Assembly: GCA_018969975.1 (NCBI GenBank)
Contig: JAGWXI010000002.1
Span: 1-64,000, forward strand
Length of the DNA: 64,000 bases
Direction: 5' to 3'
DNA from: Burkholderiales bacterium
GTDB lineage: Bacteria; Pseudomonadota; Gammaproteobacteria; Burkholderiales; Burkholderiaceae_C
The position numbers were made by a program, and so were the translations under genes. The notes beneath the pieces were generated by a model, which was not told the DNA's origin, did no database searches, and saw nothing but the letters and a program-made list of their open reading frames with translations. Positions 60,411 to 64,000 of this stretch are shown here, piece by piece. Position 1 is the stretch's first letter. Every line of letters starts with the position of its first letter.

Positions 60411-60802
60411 CTGGCTTGGACACCAATGTTCTGGTGCGCTACATCATGCAAGACGATCCCAAGCAGTCGCCTAAGGCCAACCGCCTGATTGAATCACTGG
60501 ACGCCGACAACCCCGGATTCATATCTATCGTCAGCGTGATTGAACTTTTCTGGGTATTGACCAGTTGTTACGAACTCAGTCACGCACAAGTCACTCAAGC
60601 ACTTGAGATGATGTTGCGCACTAAATCATTTGTGATTGAACGTCCCGGGCAAGTAGCCAGAGCGATCAACATGTTCAAAGTCGGTAAGACCGATTTCGCT
60701 GATTGCTTGATTCATTACAGTGCCGTAGATGCGGGTTGCATTGAAACCATGACTTTTGATGTGAGTGCTGCTAAGCACGCTGGCATGACTCTGGTTCAAT
60801 GA
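60407..60802 (+). CDS. vapC: VapC-type PIN-domain ribonuclease toxin
   Basis: A 131-residue PIN toxin. The metal-binding acids are Asp5 in GLDTNVLVRY, Glu46 in SVIELFWVL, and Asp96 and Asp99 in KVGKTDFADCLIH. The fourth-acid region near the C-terminus is MTFDVSAAKHAGM. Length and overlap with the AbrB-type antitoxin are standard for VapBC. The predicted action is Mg-dependent cleavage of a specific RNA, often a tRNA; target unknown. Right of it the sequence turns into an IS3-type scar. Confidence 0.9.
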   Translation: MTGLDTNVLVRYIMQDDPKQSPKANRLIESLDADNPGFISIVSVIELFWVLTSCYELSHAQVTQALEMMLRTKSFVIERPGQVARAINMFKVGKTDFADCLIHYSAVDAGCIETMTFDVSAAKHAGMTLVQ

Positions 60803-60840
60803 GGCTCTAAAAACAAACACGAAAGTGCGTGCTTATGGTG

Positions 60841-60869
60841 CGTGAATCGCCCCGGGTTTCGTGGAGGCC
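60841..60869 (+). repeat. IS3-type terminal sequence scar, copy 2
   Basis: GTGAATCGCCCCG, GG, TTTCGTGGAGGCC; nearly the same as 7371-7399 read on the other strand. It marks a lost IS3-family element just downstream of vapC. Confidence 0.55.
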
Positions 60870-61015
60870 AGTTGGTTTAAGTTGAAGAACGCAATGGCTT
60901 GCCTTGGACAGCGAGTGGCTTAGAGTATTTCAAAATCACAATCTAAAAGCTTGACCCGTTGTAACGCCTAGCCTTGACATCATCATTCACCACAATAAAG
61001 CACCTTGATCAGCAA

Positions 61016-61306
61016 ATGACGTTCAGCATTGAACAACTTGGCGAAATTGACAGCATCATTGGGCAGTGGTGTGTGCTAAAGGTTCCACCGGAGATTAAAA
61101 ATCAAATTGACCATGACTACGAGGTGGATGGCCAAGCGGTGACTTTGCTCGAGGTTCGTCCAATGTGGCGCGGCCCACCCGGTCAATTTACTCGCTCACC
61201 TTTTGCGCGATTTCGCTTCGTCAAATCCTCTGCAATTTGGAAAATTTACTGGCGACGACAAACAGACCACAGTTTTGTTTCAGACGCGCAATTGGACAAC
61301 CGATAG
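61016..61306 (+). CDS. DUF3024 family protein
   Basis: About 96 residues from ATG 61016 (MTFSIEQLGEIDSIIGQW); the track's TTG start adds 14 residues that may or may not be used. The conserved DUF3024 core is DYEVDGQAVTLLEVRPMWRGPPGQFTRSPFARFRFVKSSAIWKIYW. The family is small, cytoplasmic and of unknown role, often beside mobile elements or toxin-antitoxin loci, as here. It is intact. The 45-bp sequence starting at its 3' end recurs left of the vapBC module. Confidence 0.78.
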   Translation: MTFSIEQLGEIDSIIGQWCVLKVPPEIKNQIDHDYEVDGQAVTLLEVRPMWRGPPGQFTRSPFARFRFVKSSAIWKIYWRRQTDHSFVSDAQLDNR

Positions 61307-61340
61307 TTGGTAACCCGAAGACTTGGCGGGACACTGGTCT
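61296..61340 (+). repeat. Imperfect direct repeat, copy 2 (module-flanking)
   Basis: Partner of 59967-60011, beginning in the last codons of the DUF3024 gene. It directly adjoins the next repeat family (61341-61403). Confidence 0.5.
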
Positions 61341-61403
61341 AAATTCACCAGGATGATTTGAAAAGTACTCCAGCATAATTTTTCGCAGCCCAATTTTTTT
61401 GAT
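61341..61403 (+). repeat. Imperfect direct repeat, copy 1 (around VbhA-Fic)
   Basis: A 63-bp stretch matching 63014-63076 at about three-quarters of positions, with a perfect 20-bp core CATAATTTTTCGCAGCCCAA. It sits left of the Fic module. Confidence 0.7.
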
Positions 61404-61479
61404 CTGTAGACCCTATTTGGGCTGCATCGATCGTGGCTTAGTACCCACAAAACCGCACTTCTTGGCAGGTGAAAACCCA

Positions 61480-61508
61480 GTGACAAAGTGGCCCTGGCAA
61501 GCTAAAAT
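61480..61508 (+). promoter_or_regulatory. Candidate promoter of the VbhA-Fic operon
   Basis: GTGACA, 17 bp, TAAAAT, about 27 bp before the antitoxin start. Confidence 0.4.
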
Positions 61509-61534
61509 ATTGTGAAAAATACACGGAACTTTCA

Positions 61535-61729
61535 ATGCCAAATCCAGTTCTAACTCAGGCTGCACGCCAAAAGAACGTTGCCAATATGCTGGCCACGCTA
61601 CGCATTGAAAAGCTCAGCCCCAGCGAAAGTCTCAAGCCCTCGCTGCAGGCCTATGTTGATGGGCATAAAACAACCACCGATTTGCTTAACGAAGTCAAAG
61701 CCAAATATGTCGCGCTACGACGCGGATGA
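61535..61729 (+). CDS. VbhA-family antitoxin of a Fic module
   Basis: A 64-residue protein of the VbhA antitoxin type: an N-terminal inhibitory helix NVANMLATLRIEKLSPSESL (about 14-33) followed by a second helix QAYVDGHKTTTDLLNEVKAKY. In VbhA the inhibition motif (S/T)xxxE(G/N) places a Glu in the Fic active site; here it reads TLRIEK (Thr21, Glu25), so the final Gly/Asn is Lys. The gene overlaps the Fic gene by 23 bp, as expected for this toxin-antitoxin type. Confidence 0.82.
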   Translation: MPNPVLTQAARQKNVANMLATLRIEKLSPSESLKPSLQAYVDGHKTTTDLLNEVKAKYVALRRG

Positions 61730-62291
61730 CGTCTATTGCATCCCTGGAACTGCTGTTCTCAAGAACAAAGCTGGAATAACGGATCAAAACCAGCTTGATG
61801 AATACGAAGGTGACTTTACAGCCATTCGCCTTCTCGAACTCACGCAAAGCCCAGTCGAAGGTTCTTTCGATCTAGCGCATCTTTGCAAAATTCATCAGTA
61901 CCTATTCCAAGACGTTTACGAGTGGGCTGGCGAAGTCAGAAGCGTAGACATCATCAGGGGTGATAGTCGTTTTTGTAACGTTCGCCATATCCAGTCCTAT
62001 TCAAATACCGTTTTTAGTGCCCTAGCAGCTGAGAAATATTTGGTCAACTTAGATCCCAAAGTTTTTGCAAACCGTTTAGCTCACTATTTGTCAGAGATCA
62101 ATGCTATCCACCCGTTTCGCGAAGGTAATGGCCGAGTACAAAGACTCTTTATTTCGCAATTAGCAGACCACGCCGGCTATTCCTTGGATTACTCTGCTTT
62201 GGATCAAGCTGAGCTTTACCCCGTGATGCAGGAATCATTTCTTGGGGACATACAGCCGCTAGCAGGCTTGATTTTGAAAATCATCGACTGA
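61707..62291 (+). CDS. Fic-domain adenylyltransferase (VbhT-like toxin)
   Basis: A 194-residue class I Fic protein using ATG 61707 (MSRYDADDVYCIPG); the track's earlier start lies out of frame inside the antitoxin. The catalytic motif HPFREGNGRVQR (135-146) matches HPFx(D/E)GNGRxxR completely, so AMP transfer should be possible. The N-terminal part includes TAVLKNKAGITDQNQLDEYE, typical of the VbhT and Bartonella BepA-type group, but without a BID domain or type IV secretion signal. It probably modifies a cellular target, in known cases topoisomerases, when VbhA is lost. Confidence 0.88.
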   Translation: MSRYDADDVYCIPGTAVLKNKAGITDQNQLDEYEGDFTAIRLLELTQSPVEGSFDLAHLCKIHQYLFQDVYEWAGEVRSVDIIRGDSRFCNVRHIQSYSNTVFSALAAEKYLVNLDPKVFANRLAHYLSEINAIHPFREGNGRVQRLFISQLADHAGYSLDYSALDQAELYPVMQESFLGDIQPLAGLILKIID

Positions 62292-62581
62292 GCGCTGAAA
62301 CCAAGCTGCATTCGGAAAGCAGGTTGCATCACCCGTAAAAAACCCACTGTTTTAAACGCCCTACAGCGCGTCGTTCGCATTCTCCGAATGCTTTGGGTGC
62401 TGAGCGCCCTGCTAAACGCTTGTAGGGCTGATTAGAAGCATGCACTTGCTGTGCACTCAATGAGTGCAAGGTCTTCGCGGAAATATATGAAAACACAACT
62501 TTCTCTGGATCTCAAGTTTTGAGCGTTGAAATCATTGGCGAAAAATTCCGCGCAAAAGTAATCCACAGAGAGTCTAATTCG
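62292..62581. other. Gene-free stretch with a structured inverted repeat
   Basis: No gene. It includes the inverted-repeat element at 62356-62429 described separately; the rest shows no clear coding or RNA feature. Confidence 0.4.
62356..62429. repeat. Nested inverted repeat (attC/REP-like)
   Basis: Outer arms ACGCCCTACAGCG (62356-62368) and CGCTTGTAGGGCT (62417-62429) pair imperfectly; inside is a perfect GCATTC-TCC-GAATGC hairpin (62377-62391). A related half-site AAAACGCTTGCAGGGCTTG occurs near 63170. The folded shape could be an integron-like attC, a REP element or an IS end; I cannot decide. Confidence 0.5.
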
Positions 62582-62866
62582 TCATGCTCTAACTCGGTAA
62601 TGGGAACTACAGTGCTGCGCCAACAGACGGCAGTGCGTTGACGAAAGGGAATTGCTCCCAGCGGGTTTTGCGCGGCGGATTTCGTGTTGCCAAGACACTT
62701 CCTTGAATCCTGTCATCCAAAAGCAAGCACCCTTCTCAGCCAAGTGCTTGGTGCCATCAGTCAGCAGATCCCTGCGACTGATTTTGTAATAGGCTGTTGT
62801 GCCTGTGAATCGAGACATTGTGTAAATGTCTAATCCTAACTTTTGAAGTTCTCTGTGTGTTTTCAT
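62582..62866 (-). pseudogene. DUF6876-like remnant
   Basis: A 94-residue minus-strand frame whose middle (MSRFTGTTAYYKISRRDLLTDGTKHLAEKGACFWM, about residues 17-51) matches the core of the DUF6876 family as I remember it (F.GT..YY.....LLTDG.KYLAE.A..YWL). After that the family's next segment is not found in the same frame, and the tail (REIRR to end) looks random, so a frameshift or truncation is likely. Function of the family unknown. Confidence 0.5.
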
Positions 62867-63013
62867 CTCTGTGTTCGTTTTGTTTCAGACCCGAAGATGG
62901 ATAGTCTTTAAGGAATGTTGTGGAAGTCTCCTCTCTACAAAATCGAGGTTTTGCCTAAAACCTCTTATGAATAGCATTTCATTTTTTATATTCATGTAAG
63001 TACCCATAGGCTA

Positions 63014-63076
63014 GAAATCACCAGGGTGAAATGCTAAGTACATCACCATAATTTTTCGCAGCCCAAATTTTTATGA
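63014..63076 (+). repeat. Imperfect direct repeat, copy 2 (around VbhA-Fic)
   Basis: Partner of 61341-61403, same orientation, sharing the CATAATTTTTCGCAGCCCAA core. The two copies enclose VbhA, Fic, the inverted repeat and the DUF6876 remnant. Confidence 0.7.
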
Positions 63077-63310
63077 GTAAAGGAACCCTTCTTGCAACGC
63101 ATGCGGGCATCAAATAAGCCATACAGCCACTTCATTTTTTGAAGCGCTGGGCTGAGTAGTTGGTGCAGGTTTAAAACGCTTGCAGGGCTTGTGTGCAAAT
63201 CGCTGCGTACTTCGCATTGAACACCCCCAATTGACATTGATTTCAGATATAAAAATCTATGAAAAGACTTAGAAAAATCTATGAAAAGTAGTGTACGAGC
63301 CCTACACTAC

Positions 63311-63345
63311 AAAAAAACTAAAGTAAAGCGCCTAAAAAAGCGCTT
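63311..63345 (-). terminator. Rho-independent terminator after tRNA-Val
   Basis: On the minus strand AAGCGC-TTTTTTAG-GCGCTT followed by TACTTTAGTTTTTTT. It is placed 28 bp after the tRNA 3' end. Confidence 0.6.
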
Positions 63346-63372
63346 AAGTCATTGAGAATATTGAGGAATTTT

Positions 63373-63447
63373 TGGTGCGTGGTGAGGGTTTCGAACCCCC
63401 GACCCCCGCCGTGTGAAGGCGATGCTCTACCACTGAGCTAACCACGC
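63373..63447 (-). tRNA. tRNA-Val (anticodon CAC)
   Basis: Complete cloverleaf: acceptor GCGTGGT/ACCACGC, D-stem GCTC/GAGC, anticodon stem TCGCC/GGCGG with loop TTCACAC (anticodon CAC, reading GUG), T-arm with TTCGAAA, discriminator A, and an encoded CCA end. It follows dnaQ on the same strand and is followed by a terminator. It borders the right-hand accessory zone and could be an integration site. Confidence 0.95.
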
Positions 63448-63531
63448 AAATATCTAAACTAATGCAGATATTTTGACACAAATACGGAGGGTTTCTTTGG
63501 AAATAAACGCCAAATCTCAGCTTCTGAAAAC

Positions 63532-64000
63532 TTAAGCAGAGGATGGCTGACGCCAAAGCGTTTTGCCGCCACTGGCTTTGTCAATCTCATCCAGCAATTT
63601 CTCGTGTTCTGCCATTTCTTCAGCTGTTGCGCGAATCACGGGCAGTTTGAAAGCGCTGTAATCCATGCGCACGGGGCTTGAACCATCGTGGCTGATTTCA
63701 TCTCCATCTATCAACAGCGCATCTTGGCCACGGGTCAAATGGATATACACATCAGCCAATAATTCTGCATCCAACAAGCCGCCGTGAAATTTACGTGCTG
63801 CATTGCTGACGCCCAATCTTTCGCACAAAGCATCCAATGAATTGCGTTTGCCGGGGTACAACTCTTTGGCCATTGCCAGGGTATCCAGCACATGTTTCAC
63901 ATGCTGTTTGAATGCTGGCTGATCTATACGCGTCAACTCAGCATTCAAAAAACCGACATCAAATGGGGCGTTGTGGATGATGATTTCTGCATCTTTGACA
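63532..64000 (-). CDS. dnaQ: DNA polymerase III epsilon subunit (3'-5' exonuclease), 5' part missing
   Basis: The last 156 codons of DnaQ; the gene begins beyond the window edge. The visible part starts in VKDAEIIIHNAPFDVGFLNAEL, the ExoII block with its catalytic Asp, and includes LDALCERLGV, then RKFHGGLLDAELLADVYIHLT, the ExoIII region with catalytic His and Asp. It proofreads DNA synthesis as part of the core polymerase. The track's Met at 63948 is internal. The C-terminal tail (ATAEEMAEHEKLLDEIDKASGGKTLW) is the segment that binds the alpha subunit. Confidence 0.93.
   Translation of the reverse strand, partial: VKDAEIIIHNAPFDVGFLNAELTRIDQPAFKQHVKHVLDTLAMAKELYPGKRNSLDALCERLGVSNAARKFHGGLLDAELLADVYIHLTRGQDALLIDGDEISHDGSSPVRMDYSAFKLPVIRATAEEMAEHEKLLDEIDKASGGKTLWRQPSSA

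Noticed and set aside
63043-63237. 64-aa minus-strand ORF right of the DUF6876 remnant
   Set aside because: Its C-terminal residues (LGCEKLW) come from the 63-bp repeat and recur in a shadow ORF at 61280-61486, so it is repeat DNA read by chance.
1-64000. CRISPR array
   Set aside because: No regularly spaced repeat units were seen; the only repeats are the few imperfect pairs reported above.

Overview
The window reads as a chromosomal segment of a betaproteobacterium, most likely a Burkholderiales member of the Comamonadaceae type. This is inferred from overall gene content and protein flavour: two branched-chain-amino-acid-type (HAAT/Liv) ABC transporters, a Tim44-like exported protein, tandem fasciclin proteins, a GltS symporter, a CobT-CobS-CobC block and a dnaQ-tRNA-Val pair. 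No rRNA and no CRISPR array were seen. Most of the window is ordinary chromosome at moderate GC, interrupted by two decayed accessory zones.

Left part (1-7.5 kb): a partial conserved gene, a Tgl-type transglutaminase, and an AT-rich three-gene dlt-like operon (adenylation ligase, MBOAT acyltransferase, carrier protein). These are followed by a scrapyard: an IS30 transposase tail, a HigB/HigA pair killed by nonsense codons, an intact DUF433/DUF5615 toxin-antitoxin pair enclosed by ~108-bp imperfect direct repeats, a tRNA-3'-end-like scar, a second dead HigA and an IS3-type remnant.

Middle (7.5-40 kb): a Liv transporter operon followed by an isochorismatase-family hydrolase, with a convergent AraC regulator beyond it. 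Next come an amino-acid oxidase-like gene, a HAD phosphatase, an intradiol dioxygenase and a Tim44-like protein. An eight-gene minus-strand metal (copper) cluster follows, holding MerT-like, MerP-like, a barrel-like protein, CusF, multicopper oxidase, TolC-type outer-membrane factor and two small exported proteins, but no RND pump. An integrase scrap sits at its promoter side. Then come a Sel1 protein, an overlapping crtI-ABC permease-ABC ATPase operon, cobT-cobS-cobC for lower-ligand attachment to cobalamin, and a run of single genes.

Right-centre (40.7-55 kb): a long plus-strand catabolic region. It contains a Baeyer-Villiger-type monooxygenase, a TetR regulator, 3-hydroxyacyl-CoA dehydrogenase, acyl-CoA dehydrogenase, acyl-CoA ligase, a SnoaL-like protein, enoyl-CoA hydratase, a complete Liv-type importer, a thiolase and a metal-dependent cyclase-family hydrolase. 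Together these look like import, CoA activation and beta-oxidation of a ketone or alicyclic acid of unknown identity.

Right end (55-64 kb): DUF4440, two fasciclin proteins and a DUF808 membrane protein lead into a second accessory zone. A SNF2-family helicase (DrmD-like) is truncated and joined to the tail of a UvrD helicase. AbrB-VapC and VbhA-Fic modules, DUF3024, a DUF6876 remnant and several imperfect direct repeats follow. The zone ends at tRNA-Val(CAC) and dnaQ, which runs off the window.
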